Source: Streptococcus australis (GTDB lineage: Bacteria; Bacillota; Bacilli; Lactobacillales; Streptococcaceae). From it: DNA of 36,749 bases. Of this stretch, positions 17,120 through 26,642 are shown piece by piece (the stretch's first letter is position 1; each line of letters begins with the position of its first letter). A program made the translations under genes and the position numbers. The stretch is taken from NCBI RefSeq assembly GCF_019930045.1, contig NZ_JAHZQQ010000017.1, positions 1-36,749 on the forward strand, read 5' to 3'. The notes beneath the pieces were generated by a model. It saw nothing but the letters and a program-made list of their open reading frames with translations. It was not told the DNA's origin and made no database searches.

Positions 17120-20100
17120 CTATTTAAAGCCATATTTATTGATGAGATTTGATCTTATATGCCTTTGTACAGACGCATTTTTCAGATCCCAACCGTATCG
17201 AGCGATAACACCGAAACAAGTCAAGATATCCCATAAATAGCCTCCTACATTTTGTGAACCTTTCCCAATAAATAGATCATCGATATATGCTTTATTGAAG
17301 TGTTTATCACCTCGCCCCAAATTATGTTTAACACCTTTTTCATTCATCGGGATAAGATAACTATTCCCATCTTTGGTGTTGTTGTGAATAATCCAAGGGC
17401 TTCTATACTTTCCGTTTGCATAAAATATAATGCGATCTCCGACAAGTTCGTACAAAGATTCTCTTATATTACCATTCGAGCCTGACCACAGACGCATTCC
17501 AGCAAATGTATCGTTTTCTGTATTTTCAGTTTTATCTTGATTTGTACCGATGACAATTCTGGCAGCCTTATTGTCTCTTAGATATTCACCGATAAGACCA
17601 ACTTGGTTAAATTTGATGAATTGTGAAGCACTTGTGTCATCAATCCTTCGAATTGTACCAGTGTTTGAAAATAGATTTAGTGTACCATTGTCTAAATCAA
17701 AGACAGTTGAACCGTTATTGGCACTTAATCGCCCACCTTGAATTCTTTTAGCAGCAACCTTGATAGAATTCAGCTCGGTAATGAAAGCCTTTTGTGAAAT
17801 CAACTCCCTAACAAATGCTTGATTTGATACCAGCTTACCAATCATAGCCGAGTCTACTAATAACTTATCAGCTGTTACTGCATTACTAGCAATAATCTGA
17901 GTAGTGACCGAACCAGCCTTCATGTGTCCAGTTTCCACGCTCTTGCTTGCAATATGTCGACCTAAAATAGATCCATCAACGACCATGTCGCCTTTTACTT
18001 TAATGAGTTTTGCAATCAAAGCAATGGCTTCTGGTTTCTGTACCAGCAAGGAACTGATTGTTCTTCCATTGATGCTCTTACCTGTACCAAATGAGATTTG
18101 ACCATCTGTGATGCTGATGTCTGTTTTTCTGAGCATATCGCCCAATTGATTGGTTATAGTCGCAAACTGACCATCTACAGTCTGCTTATATTCTGCAATC
18201 TTAGATGCTATAACTTGATTATTATTCTGTTTTAAATCTTCAAATTTTAGATTTAAGCTGGCTACATCTTCGTTATAACTAGATTTCCTTACATAGTTTT
18301 CCTCAATTCTAGATCGTTCGGCAGAAATCTGTTTTGCAGTTTCTTCTCTCGTGTACTTATTTAAAGCATCTTTTCTAATTTCATCGGAATCTACATAGGA
18401 TTCAATAGAAGCGATTCTTGTTATCAAACTATTGGCTGTTCGTTCAAAGGATGATTTTGCTTCTGTGATCAAGCTTTCCTGATCCTTGATTGATGGAGAC
18501 CATTCGCTTTTTATCGTGCCTTTTTCAACTTTAACTTCCCAAACGGATTTTAGTCTATTTGGATCCTTTCGATAGGTATTCACACGCAAGTGATAAGTCC
18601 CTGTCTGTTTATTCCAAGTGATCCTGGTTCCTGTGGTACCTGTCTTGAAGTCCGATACAATTTGATAATTTCTGACATCCTTGTCCATAATCCAAAGAAC
18701 TACGTTATCGGATTCCTTGATACCGTCATGATGAGCCGTAAAGTTCCCATCCGTTTTAGCACTAACGATGTACTCTTGTCCTTGCTCCATATAAATGGAC
18801 GTGCTGTCCTTATACAAGATGTTATTATCAAAGTTAGCTGGCTTCTTGTCTGGTTTAAATGGTCCTTTCGAACCATTTAGCAAATTAACGCCACCGATTT
18901 TTAATGCAGTAAACTCTTCTTTTACTCCCGCCACTGTCTGCTCAACATAAGAGCGATCAGCTTTGCCATTAGTAACGTTGGTAAGGTCAGAGATAGCTTT
19001 CTCAGTTGTCTGTTCAAACCTTGATTGTGCGCCTTGGATGCCAGAGAACTGGCTTTGTGTCTGATCCTTAAAGTCATTGATCAACTTCTTGATGTCCACA
19101 TTACTAGTCTGTAACTGATCAGTAGTAGACTTTAACCCTTCCATTTTGACAGTGATGTCGCCATATTTAGCATTGAATTCTTGTGTAATTTCATTCTTTG
19201 CTTTTTGGCTTGCTGCATTGATCTTTTCAGCGACTTGTGCTGAAATTTGTTCTTTGACTACTTCGGCTTGTGCTTTGGCTTGTTCGATACCATCAGTGAT
19301 TTCTCGTTCGAGTGCAGTCGCTTTCTTTAAGTATTCGGCATTAGCATTATCAACTAACTTCTGGACCTTAGCCTCATACTCTTTATCACGGCCACTCAAT
19401 TTCTCATCCAGTCGCTCATTGACTTTATCTTCTACCAAATTTCCAAGTGCACTGCCAAAGGACTGACTAATTTTTCCAAATCCGATGCTGACAAGTTTCT
19501 TCCTCATAGGAGCGAAACGGTATTTAGTAATCTTCTTTCGTAGATCCGCATTGTATCGCTCGTGAAAGACGCTGACAGTATCAAAGAGATTTACAGGTTG
19601 GTCAGATTGTCCAATGACATCAATTTCAAGACTCTCTTCGACCATATCGCAGAGAGTTTCACGGAAGTAGCGTTTCCCGTACTCTTCCAGCGTTTTCTGG
19701 TCGACTACATCCTGGTCTTGCACTTCCATGTCTGCCTCGTAAATATTCTTATATTTACCAATCAGAGGACTGTCAATTGTAGCGGTGAAGACTTGGTCCT
19801 TCTTGTTTTCATCGTGACTTTCGATGACACGTCTGAAATGAATCCTTGTCTTCAATTCCTTGGTAGACGCAGACTCTTGGTAGGACTTCATGTTTTTCTT
19901 ATAGGCAAAGAGAGATTCGTTCTCTACTCCTGCCCTCTCAAGCAGTCGGATACTGTACTTATCACGCACAAGATCTCCACCCCATTGTCCGACAATAGAG
20001 TGCTTATCCTTCACCAGAGCTTCCATCACCGATACATTTTTGAGGTTGATGGTGTGCTTTGAGTTGATGTCCGAGAAAAATGTGAAAGGACTCGGTCTCT

Positions 20101-20428
20101 TTAATGCTGACACCAGTGCATTCATTACAGTAAAGCCATTCGCTCTATCGACGCTGATAGTATTGATTGAGTAGCTATTCAGCAGAGTGGCAACCTGATT
20201 AGCATATACCGTGATATAGCCATGTTGCTTTTCAACTTCGAAGATTGAGAAATACTGCTCGCCGTGCAAATCGTCCGCAACCAGTAAGACTTCATTTTTT
20301 AACTCTGTCCACTTGCTATCTGTTGTTGGAAATTTAAAGGTGAGCTGATAGGTGCTATTCGCTTCTTGAATGATCTCATCATCAAATGCAGCATTCAGAG
20401 GAAAGTTGTTTTCTAATAGATAGATCAT
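17120..20428 (-). CDS. Tail-spike / tail-associated hub protein (Tal-like)
   Basis: This 1102-residue protein has an N-terminal third (about 1-340) of the phage minor structural or prophage endopeptidase-tail type (begins MIYLLENNFPLNAAFDDEI), which builds the hub at the tail tip. Then follow a long Ala/Lys/Glu coiled coil (about 345-480), a probable carbohydrate-binding beta domain (about 510-650, starting GGVNLLNGSKGPF), more coiled coil, and a C-terminal region (about 770-1102) with repeated SxxxTxxIxA-type turns and a Gly-rich end. It should trimerise and contact the cell. No lysozyme or peptidase active site is obvious. It overlaps the Dit gene by 4 nt. Confidence 0.85.
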   Translation of the reverse strand: MIYLLENNFPLNAAFDDEIIQEANSTYQLTFKFPTTDSKWTELKNEVLLVADDLHGEQYFSIFEVEKQHGYITVYANQVATLLNSYSINTISVDRANGFTVMNALVSALKRPSPFTFFSDINSKHTINLKNVSVMEALVKDKHSIVGQWGGDLVRDKYSIRLLERAGVENESLFAYKKNMKSYQESASTKELKTRIHFRRVIESHDENKKDQVFTATIDSPLIGKYKNIYEADMEVQDQDVVDQKTLEEYGKRYFRETLCDMVEESLEIDVIGQSDQPVNLFDTVSVFHERYNADLRKKITKYRFAPMRKKLVSIGFGKISQSFGSALGNLVEDKVNERLDEKLSGRDKEYEAKVQKLVDNANAEYLKKATALEREITDGIEQAKAQAEVVKEQISAQVAEKINAASQKAKNEITQEFNAKYGDITVKMEGLKSTTDQLQTSNVDIKKLINDFKDQTQSQFSGIQGAQSRFEQTTEKAISDLTNVTNGKADRSYVEQTVAGVKEEFTALKIGGVNLLNGSKGPFKPDKKPANFDNNILYKDSTSIYMEQGQEYIVSAKTDGNFTAHHDGIKESDNVVLWIMDKDVRNYQIVSDFKTGTTGTRITWNKQTGTYHLRVNTYRKDPNRLKSVWEVKVEKGTIKSEWSPSIKDQESLITEAKSSFERTANSLITRIASIESYVDSDEIRKDALNKYTREETAKQISAERSRIEENYVRKSSYNEDVASLNLKFEDLKQNNNQVIASKIAEYKQTVDGQFATITNQLGDMLRKTDISITDGQISFGTGKSINGRTISSLLVQKPEAIALIAKLIKVKGDMVVDGSILGRHIASKSVETGHMKAGSVTTQIIASNAVTADKLLVDSAMIGKLVSNQAFVRELISQKAFITELNSIKVAAKRIQGGRLSANNGSTVFDLDNGTLNLFSNTGTIRRIDDTSASQFIKFNQVGLIGEYLRDNKAARIVIGTNQDKTENTENDTFAGMRLWSGSNGNIRESLYELVGDRIIFYANGKYRSPWIIHNNTKDGNSYLIPMNEKGVKHNLGRGDKHFNKAYIDDLFIGKGSQNVGGYLWDILTCFGVIARYGWDLKNASVQRHIRSNLINKYGFK

Positions 20429-21120
20429 ACCTTATACCTCCAGTTTCCTTGGATTCTCACCTTCGTAATATTTCCGCCAAACACAACCCCAGAAAGCCCG
20501 GTAGGAATTTCGAAGAATCCACCTCGTGTCCGAAGGGTATTCTTCAAATTTCCGTTCTTGTCATAGATATTCTGACGTTTATGTCGACAATCAATAGTAG
20601 CCTTAGTATCAAGTTTGAGTTGCATGATTTGCTTGCCGATTGTGAGTGTCACATCACCATTTCCCTCAACAGTGATAACTGGTTCGGAATAGACCGTACC
20701 AGGATTCGTAACTGTCCCATTACTTGTCAATACGACTTCCGTATTGTTTTTCTGATAACGGAAAGGATGCATCTTGAGCTTGATTTCTAGTGACCAAGCA
20801 TGGATGCCGTTTTGTCTAAAACTTGAGCCAGCATAGTCAGCATAAAAAATAGAGCCTGGCCGATGCCCGAACTCTACTACATTATTCTGCTGATTAAACC
20901 GCTCAAGGATTTTCTGGACCTCTTCTTCTTTCACCACATACAGGCTGACAGTTTTGTCGTAGCCTTCATATGCACCATCATAGATAGGATAATCGCCATT
21001 AGCTCCATAAATCGTATTATTGTCAAAACGTGGTTGAGCCATTTGCTCCTCACCGTAATCGGTGACATAGCAGTTTGGGATTGATCCAGTGTCAAACCCA
21101 TTAATAATCATGTTAAACAT
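20425..21120 (-). CDS. Distal tail protein (Dit)
   Basis: This 231-residue protein sits directly behind the tape measure and before the hub protein, the fixed place of Dit. It starts MFNMIINGFDTGSIPNCYVTD, has the N-terminal ring-domain features (YEGYDKTVSLYV, RPGSIFYADYAGSSF) and a C-terminal galectin-like beta domain (about 130-231). Dit forms the hexameric ring that joins tail tube and tip. Its ATG overlaps the tape-measure stop by 1 nt (TAATG). Confidence 0.88.
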   Translation of the reverse strand: MFNMIINGFDTGSIPNCYVTDYGEEQMAQPRFDNNTIYGANGDYPIYDGAYEGYDKTVSLYVVKEEEVQKILERFNQQNNVVEFGHRPGSIFYADYAGSSFRQNGIHAWSLEIKLKMHPFRYQKNNTEVVLTSNGTVTNPGTVYSEPVITVEGNGDVTLTIGKQIMQLKLDTKATIDCRHKRQNIYDKNGNLKNTLRTRGGFFEIPTGLSGVVFGGNITKVRIQGNWRYKV

Positions 21121-24100
21121 TAGATTCCCTCCCTTGCCATGATTTTCGAATAGCGTTGGTAGCTATTTTGTGCCAAAACATTGCCATCTAGATAGGTTTC
21201 TGACGGTTTTTCAAGGATAGCAGTCAATAACTTTTCTAAACTTGACCTTAGAAACGCAATCTCAGCAACGATATTTTGACCATCGTAGTCATTGCCAGCT
21301 TTATTATCCACTAGCACGATTTCACGGTTGGCCCTTTCGATCTCTCTCAAGAATTTAGCATCCTCTGGAATACCGATACCGGACGCATACTTAGGAATGC
21401 CAAGTTTTTGCATCAAACGTTTGGTCTTATCTGCTCGCAAGACCTTGGATCCACGAGGTAGTGGCATGATGACATCTCGACCTTCCGGGATGAAGCTCCG
21501 TCCGTCTGGTAGTGTAACCATTTCACGGTAGACCGCATTGCGCTGGTCGTTGACCATAGCAAGTCCGCCCGGGTGATAATCTGTACCATCTTTGTGTCCA
21601 AATAATCTTCCAACACTATTCACGACACGATTGACCACTTCTGTAGCTGTGATGGTTGTATGCCAGCTAGTCGGTACTGATTGAATAGCACTACTTGCTG
21701 AGTTAGCAGCATTCATAGCACTTGTGGCATCACCAGTCATGTACTTCATAGGGCTGTAAAGAGCGTTCCATTCATTCTGCTTGTTAATGGCAGATTGCCC
21801 TGCATTTACCGCACTACCAGCATCACCGGTTTGTAGTTTGGTAGGAGATGGAGTTGCATTCCATTCAGTCTGTTTGTTGATAGCTGCTTGTCCTTGTTGG
21901 ACTGCATTGTCTGCATTTGCTGTAATTGATTTTTCTAACACCTGATAAGCATTTACAGCACCGTAAGCTTCAAGGGCTTGATTCTTCCCAGCTTCAGCAC
22001 CAGTCGCATCCGCATTGATGTTTGTGTTCGTCTCCTTCGGAATGTTCAGGATATCGTTCATTACCTGGGAGATAACTTTGCTGGAGTTGTCCGTAGCATC
22101 AATTGGGATGTTTGGGTTCATACCAACCAATGTATTCAATGCTTGCTGGATTTTAGTAACCTCACCAGTTGCTAAATCTTTAGCAATAATCTCTTTCTGC
22201 TCAGGACTCAACTGATTCCATTTCTGCAAGGTAGAGATAGCTAGATTTCCAGAATTGAGGAAAGCCTCATTCTTCATCAGCAGTTCTTTGACTTCTGCTG
22301 GGAGGGCGTTCCACTGTTCAAGTGCTTCCTTATTGTCAAGGATGGCTTGCATACCTTTGTGGCCGTCTAAAACGAGTTCTTTCTGTTCCAGAGTCAGCTC
22401 GTTCCATTTACCGGTTTCGACTAAGGTCTCACCGATCAGCATCTTAGCATTCGTTTCAAGGTTGGCATTCTTCAGGATAAATTCAATTGAATTCCAGCCA
22501 TTCTCAGCTTCCAATACCTTGGAAATTTCTTCTTTGGCATTCGTCTTAACTTCACCCTTTTTATCATCAAATACGAGTGAGTTCCAGACCATGTTAGCCT
22601 CAGCAGTTTCCTTACTCATGTTAGCCATGGACTTCGCAACGATCCCAGATGATGTCGTGACAGTATCAGCAGCAGAACGCATATACTCTTCGAATTGCTT
22701 CACATCAAGGCCTAATGCGCCCATACGAGATTTAGCGCCTCCCAAAGCTTCTTTAGTCCAACGTCCGTTGTAATTATCGAGGAAGTTCTTTTCTAACTCA
22801 AAATATTTTTGTTGGTAAGCTTCTTTTCTAGCGAGATGCTCTGCTTCCAGCTCTTCTAACTTCTGATTGCGTTCTCGAATTGCTTTTTCGGAACCATCGT
22901 TTTTGTATGCATCTTTGATAGCTTGCTTACGCTTCTCGTAGACCTTCTCTTCTTCCAGGATCCAGTCTGTGACTACTTTCAATGCATCTTGACGCTGCGT
23001 TTCATTCATGGATTTGACATCACCGTTCATCGCTTGCATAATAGCGTGTTTCTTATCCTTAGAAACATTCAACAAGTCCAATTCCTGGCTGATCATTTCG
23101 TGTTGAATATTGGAAACGATTGACTTTTCTTCTAGAGTCAGGTCTCTATGTTGGTCCTTGGCATTTTGGTAGATGCGACCAACTTCTTCAGTCATGTTCC
23201 GGACATTTACTTTGGTTTGTTCGAGTTGCTCTTCTTGATTCTTACGAACCTCTTCACTCATACCAACTTCTTTAGCGAGAGCTTGCAACTTCTCTTTCTT
23301 CTCATCAATCAGCTTGTCAATCTCACTGTTGAGTTTTTCAAAAGAAGCCTTGACATTATCGATATTTCCAGCAGTTGCCCCAAAGTCAACAATCGCCTTA
23401 TTTGCTTCATCAACCTTGGATTTGAAACGGCTCAGTTGTTCATCTTGGACCTTGCTTACAGAAGTTCCCCAGCGCTGTGTCCTATTCTCAGCTTCTGCCA
23501 TCTGCTCAGCTATATAAGACAAGCCAACTAATGCAGCTCCACCAAGCAGGACTCCCCAAGTAACGGGGTTTCCAAGTGATGCTACAGCAGTAGATAGCAA
23601 GCTTGTACTTGTGCTAGCTTCAGCAGTTGCAGTACCTACTCCGCTAATACTTGCAGATAAGGCTTTAAATCCACCAGCTATAGAGCCAGCATCTTTAAAT
23701 GTCTTGATAGCACCAGACACTTTACCAATGCCACTAACAAGACTTCCAAAACCTTTAGTCAATCCACCAATGATTCCAAGGCCACCACCGAGCAATTTAA
23801 GAGCAGGCCCAGCGGCTGCTCCCATCAAGCCCCATTTGATGATATTCTGTTGTTGTTCAGATGACATCTTGCTAAACTTCTCAGCCATCTCAGACAGAGT
23901 TTTCAGCCAAGGTTTAGCAGCATCCAGTCCACTATTTAAAGCCTTCAGCAATGGACCTCCGAACTCAATAGCGATGTCCGTAATCTTGTTCTTAAAGATT
24001 TTCAACTGAGATTCAGTGGTTTCATACCGCTTGCGAGCTTCTTCAGTCAGCGCACTGTTTTTCTTCCATGCACTGTTTGAGCGATTCACAGCATCTGTCA

Positions 24101-25409
24101 TAGTGTCAGATGCTGATGCAAGAGATTTCAGCATATTTCCTTGTCTGATACCTGTCATTCCAAGTTCGTCAAGGATGCCGTCCATGTTCTTGCCTTCGTC
24201 AGTGGCTTTTTGCAACCCTTTGATAAAGGATTGCAAGGCTTGCGCTGGCTTTTCTTTCCAAGCCTTAGTAAACTGCTCAGAGGTCATCCCGGCAGTTTGA
24301 GCGATTAGTTGTAACTTTTCAGTGGCACCCTTACCAACACCAGAAACAGCCTTACCAATACTAGTAAGGGTCTGTGTCATGGCTGTACCACCAGCCTCGG
24401 CTTCAATACCGACACTACTCATCGCAGTCGCTAGACCGAGGATTTCAGGAGTGGTCAAGCCAGCAAGTTTACCTCCAGCCGCCAAACGGTTTGTCATTTC
24501 GACAATGTCACGCTCGGTAGTCGCAAAGTGGTTCCCCAAATCAACGACTGCAGACCCAAAATGACTGGACCATTCACCCAGGTCATTCTTGGAGACCTTC
24601 ATGATGTTCCCGATTTTAGCAATCGAGGATGCAGCTTCTTCCGCACTCAAGTTTGTTGAGACGCCGAGATTTACCATTGTTTTAGAAAACTCTTTGATTG
24701 CCCCAACTGGTACACCTAATTGCCCGGCTGCTTCTGCGACATGTGCGATTTCAACCGCACTAGATGGCATTTCCTTAGCCATATTCCGGATGCTCGCAGA
24801 GAGTTTATCAAACTGTTGAGGTGTCCCATCAACCGTCTTTTTAACTCCAGCAAAGGCACTTTCATAGTCGATAGCAGCCTTGACTGCAAATCCAGCACTA
24901 GCGACAAGAGGGGCAGTGAGGCCTTTTGTTAACGTCCCTCCAAGGTCAGAAACCTTCCGACCAAAACTTTGAATGTGATCTCCGCCTTTTTTGATACTCT
25001 GCCCCAGAGCCTCCATTCGGCCGGAGAAACTATTTTCACGAGCAACAGCTTTAAGAGCTTGCTCAACTTTGTACAATTGACCTTCCATTGCAGATAACTT
25101 TGCATTCTCACGCTCGATATCTGCAGCAGCTTTGTCATACTTAGCAGATCCAGGATCAAGCTTATCAAATCCTTTCTTCATCTGATCGAGGACCTTTTTC
25201 TGTGCCTCAATCGCCTGACCAAGTGATTTGTACTTTGATTTCAGTAAATCTGCATTATTTCCATGAGATTTTAAAGTGCTGTCGAGTGCTTTGACATTAT
25301 TTTGGAAATACTTCACCGCATTCTTCGCACTTGTTAAGCTAGGATTGAACTTTGACACGTCCAGCCCTAGTTCGATGTACATTTGTCCTAGTGGCGTTCC
25401 ACCTGCCAT
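21120..25409 (-). CDS. Tail tape measure protein (TP901 type)
   Basis: This 1429-residue protein sets tail length and is ejected with the DNA. The N terminus is coiled coil (to about 150), followed by the conserved TP901-type core (about 175-400, IDYESAFAGVKKT and AEAAGQLGVP), hydrophobic segments (about 535-650), further coiled coil (about 680-870), a set of Trp-centred repeats of the WNxLxxEQKE type (about 967-1075) and two copies of a 31-residue AINKQxEWN module (about 1168-1230). By the usual 0.15 nm per residue the tail would be near 210 nm. The AAGGAGG site lies just after a terminator-like hairpin. Confidence 0.94.
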   Translation of the reverse strand: MAGGTPLGQMYIELGLDVSKFNPSLTSAKNAVKYFQNNVKALDSTLKSHGNNADLLKSKYKSLGQAIEAQKKVLDQMKKGFDKLDPGSAKYDKAAADIERENAKLSAMEGQLYKVEQALKAVARENSFSGRMEALGQSIKKGGDHIQSFGRKVSDLGGTLTKGLTAPLVASAGFAVKAAIDYESAFAGVKKTVDGTPQQFDKLSASIRNMAKEMPSSAVEIAHVAEAAGQLGVPVGAIKEFSKTMVNLGVSTNLSAEEAASSIAKIGNIMKVSKNDLGEWSSHFGSAVVDLGNHFATTERDIVEMTNRLAAGGKLAGLTTPEILGLATAMSSVGIEAEAGGTAMTQTLTSIGKAVSGVGKGATEKLQLIAQTAGMTSEQFTKAWKEKPAQALQSFIKGLQKATDEGKNMDGILDELGMTGIRQGNMLKSLASASDTMTDAVNRSNSAWKKNSALTEEARKRYETTESQLKIFKNKITDIAIEFGGPLLKALNSGLDAAKPWLKTLSEMAEKFSKMSSEQQQNIIKWGLMGAAAGPALKLLGGGLGIIGGLTKGFGSLVSGIGKVSGAIKTFKDAGSIAGGFKALSASISGVGTATAEASTSTSLLSTAVASLGNPVTWGVLLGGAALVGLSYIAEQMAEAENRTQRWGTSVSKVQDEQLSRFKSKVDEANKAIVDFGATAGNIDNVKASFEKLNSEIDKLIDEKKEKLQALAKEVGMSEEVRKNQEEQLEQTKVNVRNMTEEVGRIYQNAKDQHRDLTLEEKSIVSNIQHEMISQELDLLNVSKDKKHAIMQAMNGDVKSMNETQRQDALKVVTDWILEEEKVYEKRKQAIKDAYKNDGSEKAIRERNQKLEELEAEHLARKEAYQQKYFELEKNFLDNYNGRWTKEALGGAKSRMGALGLDVKQFEEYMRSAADTVTTSSGIVAKSMANMSKETAEANMVWNSLVFDDKKGEVKTNAKEEISKVLEAENGWNSIEFILKNANLETNAKMLIGETLVETGKWNELTLEQKELVLDGHKGMQAILDNKEALEQWNALPAEVKELLMKNEAFLNSGNLAISTLQKWNQLSPEQKEIIAKDLATGEVTKIQQALNTLVGMNPNIPIDATDNSSKVISQVMNDILNIPKETNTNINADATGAEAGKNQALEAYGAVNAYQVLEKSITANADNAVQQGQAAINKQTEWNATPSPTKLQTGDAGSAVNAGQSAINKQNEWNALYSPMKYMTGDATSAMNAANSASSAIQSVPTSWHTTITATEVVNRVVNSVGRLFGHKDGTDYHPGGLAMVNDQRNAVYREMVTLPDGRSFIPEGRDVIMPLPRGSKVLRADKTKRLMQKLGIPKYASGIGIPEDAKFLREIERANREIVLVDNKAGNDYDGQNIVAEIAFLRSSLEKLLTAILEKPSETYLDGNVLAQNSYQRYSKIMAREGI

Positions 25410-25420
25410 TTTTCCTCCTT

Positions 25421-25450
25421 CAAAATAAAAAAAGCCTTTAATAAGGCTTT
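25421..25450 (-). terminator. Terminator-like hairpin before the tape measure gene
   Basis: An 8-bp perfect stem (25431-25438 with 25443-25450) with loop TAAT is followed on the minus strand by TTTTATTTTG. It begins 4 nt after the gpGT stop and ends just before the tape-measure ribosome-binding site, so it lies inside the late operon. Confidence 0.7.
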
Positions 25451-25453
25451 ACT

Positions 25454-25932
25454 TTATATCCCGTCAAATATGTCTGCAATATCTAGCGGAGTTTCGTCTT
25501 CCGGGTCACTACTTGTGTCGACGATACCGATTAAGTCATCCCAGCTAATATCCATAACCTCATTGATACTCATATTGTACGGACCATTAGAGACATTTTT
25601 GACAAATTTATAAAAATGCTTTAAAGCATCTTTGGGATCTATTGTTTCCCCTTTGGGTCAACATCACCTACCAAATGTGCGTAGATGTCCATAAATACTT
25701 CAATAATTTTCGCAAAGTCTGTATGTTCCAACAATTGTTCAACTGTGACATTTTCGAAAAGAGAAGCGATAAAGTTCAACTGTTGGTCCAACTTTTCAAC
25801 TTCTGATTTCTCAGACGTTAGCGAGTCATTGAGCACAAGATAGTCACGATAGTCACGAGTAGTGATTTCTTTACTGGAGTATAGGACATCTTCGCCTTTC
25901 TCGTTCTTCATAGTGAATGTAATTTTAGCCAT
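25454..25932 (-). CDS. Tail assembly chaperone gpGT, made by -1 frameshift
   Basis: The gpG frame (97 residues, stop at 25639) and the following frame form one 159-residue product if the ribosome slips back one base at A-AAG-GGG (25654-25648). The zero frame reads CCA AAG GGG and both tRNAs can re-pair after slipping. The -1 frame then runs 64 codons without a stop (starts ETIDPKDALKHFYKF, includes MDISWDDLIGIVD, ends IADIFDGI), has no good start of its own and looks like a T domain. G/GT pairs made this way are conserved in long-tailed phages and load the tape measure protein; the place directly before that gene fits. Confidence 0.85.
25639..25932 (-). CDS. Tail assembly chaperone gpG (unshifted product)
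   Basis: This 97-residue protein starts MAKITFTMKNEKGEDVLY and is helical in its second half (VEKLDQQLNFIASLFENVT, FMDIYAHLVG). It is the abundant product of the G/GT pair, ending in DPKGKQ two codons after the slippery site. It lies between major tail protein and tape measure genes, as the pair does in other siphophages. The AGAAGGGAAA site is good, and two hairpins separate it from the major tail gene. Confidence 0.85.
   Translation of the reverse strand: MAKITFTMKNEKGEDVLYSSKEITTRDYRDYLVLNDSLTSEKSEVEKLDQQLNFIASLFENVTVEQLLEHTDFAKIIEVFMDIYAHLVGDVDPKGKQ
25648..25654 (-). promoter_or_regulatory. Slippery heptamer for -1 frameshifting
   Basis: On the minus strand the heptamer AAAGGGG is positioned in the X-XXY-YYZ phase relative to the gpG frame, nine codons before the end of which the -1 frame is already open. 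I see no strong stem-loop within 10 nt downstream, so a stimulatory structure is not shown. Confidence 0.75.
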
Positions 25933-25944
25933 TTTGTTTTCCCT

Positions 25945-26019
25945 TCTAAATTAAAAAGCACCTTGCGGTGCTTTCTCTTATTAAGATAATAAAACAAAGG
26001 GGCTAGATGCCCCTGTTTT
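25945..26019 (-). terminator. Two tandem hairpins behind the major tail protein gene
   Basis: On the minus strand the first hairpin (25991-26019) pairs GGGGC with GCCCC and flanking AAAACA with TGTTTT and is followed by T-rich sequence. The second (25955-25974) pairs AAAGCACC with GGTGCTTT around a 4-base loop and is followed by TTAATTT. They lie in the middle of the late operon and would favour the highly expressed head/major tail genes over the genes behind them. Confidence 0.7.
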
Positions 26020-26022
26020 ATT

Positions 26023-26628
26023 TTAGCCTGCTACTGCCATACCTAGTTTCGCTTTCATTTTTTTGATTTTTGTTTCATCGCTACCAAAGTACATTGTTCC
26101 ATATTTATTCTTAGTGTTCTCATTGGTACTTGCGCCTGCGGCGAATGATACGTTTGTAGTAGCAAGTTCCTCAGCTTTTTCTTTGAGCGTATTGAGGTCA
26201 ATAGCATCCATTGCTAGATTTCCTTTGTAAAAGCCATAGTAAGCTCCACTGCCATCTGCAGTATTTGATTCTAGCAAGATTGCAACGTCTTTTGAAACTG
26301 TGTCAGCTCCGAAATCAAGAATACCATCGTCGTCTTCGTAACCTAGAGCTTTAACGTAGAGCGCCACTGGAATATCCAAGAGCCCGAGATCTACCTTAAC
26401 ATCTCCAACCCCACGATTGTTTACGTGGTAAGCAATGTTGCTTCCGAATGATTTGATAGCATCAGCAGCAAGACCAGAAATCTTAGCTGTTTGAGTGGCA
26501 CCTTCCCCTTTTTTACCTTGGATGATAAAGAGGTTTTCTCCATCAGTTGGAGTCTGGTTCCCATCCAAAATGCGAACTGTCAAGCTTTTAAAACCGACTG
26601 TCGCTGTACCTTGTTTTTGTTGTGTCAT
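26023..26628 (-). CDS. Major tail protein (phi13 type)
   Basis: This 201-residue protein forms the tail tube. It matches the phi13-type major tail proteins of Gram-positive siphophages in size and pattern (start MTQQKQGTATVGFKSL, the loop DDDGILDFGADT, and ALYVKALGYE). It is mostly beta strand with a short helix near 145-155. A strong ribosome-binding site (GAAAGGAAA) and two hairpins behind it fit high expression. The neighbours, a tail-completion protein upstream and the chaperones downstream, support the call. Confidence 0.88.
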   Translation of the reverse strand: MTQQKQGTATVGFKSLTVRILDGNQTPTDGENLFIIQGKKGEGATQTAKISGLAADAIKSFGSNIAYHVNNRGVGDVKVDLGLLDIPVALYVKALGYEDDDGILDFGADTVSKDVAILLESNTADGSGAYYGFYKGNLAMDAIDLNTLKEKAEELATTNVSFAAGASTNENTKNKYGTMYFGSDETKIKKMKAKLGMAVAG

Positions 26629-26642
26629 ATTAAATTTCCTTT

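Noticed and set aside
22255..22773. Long plus-strand open frame (172 codons) inside the tape measure gene, and similar ones in TerL and YopX-adjacent regions
   Set aside because: Antisense shadows of strongly supported genes with Ser/Leu-rich products and no ribosome sites.
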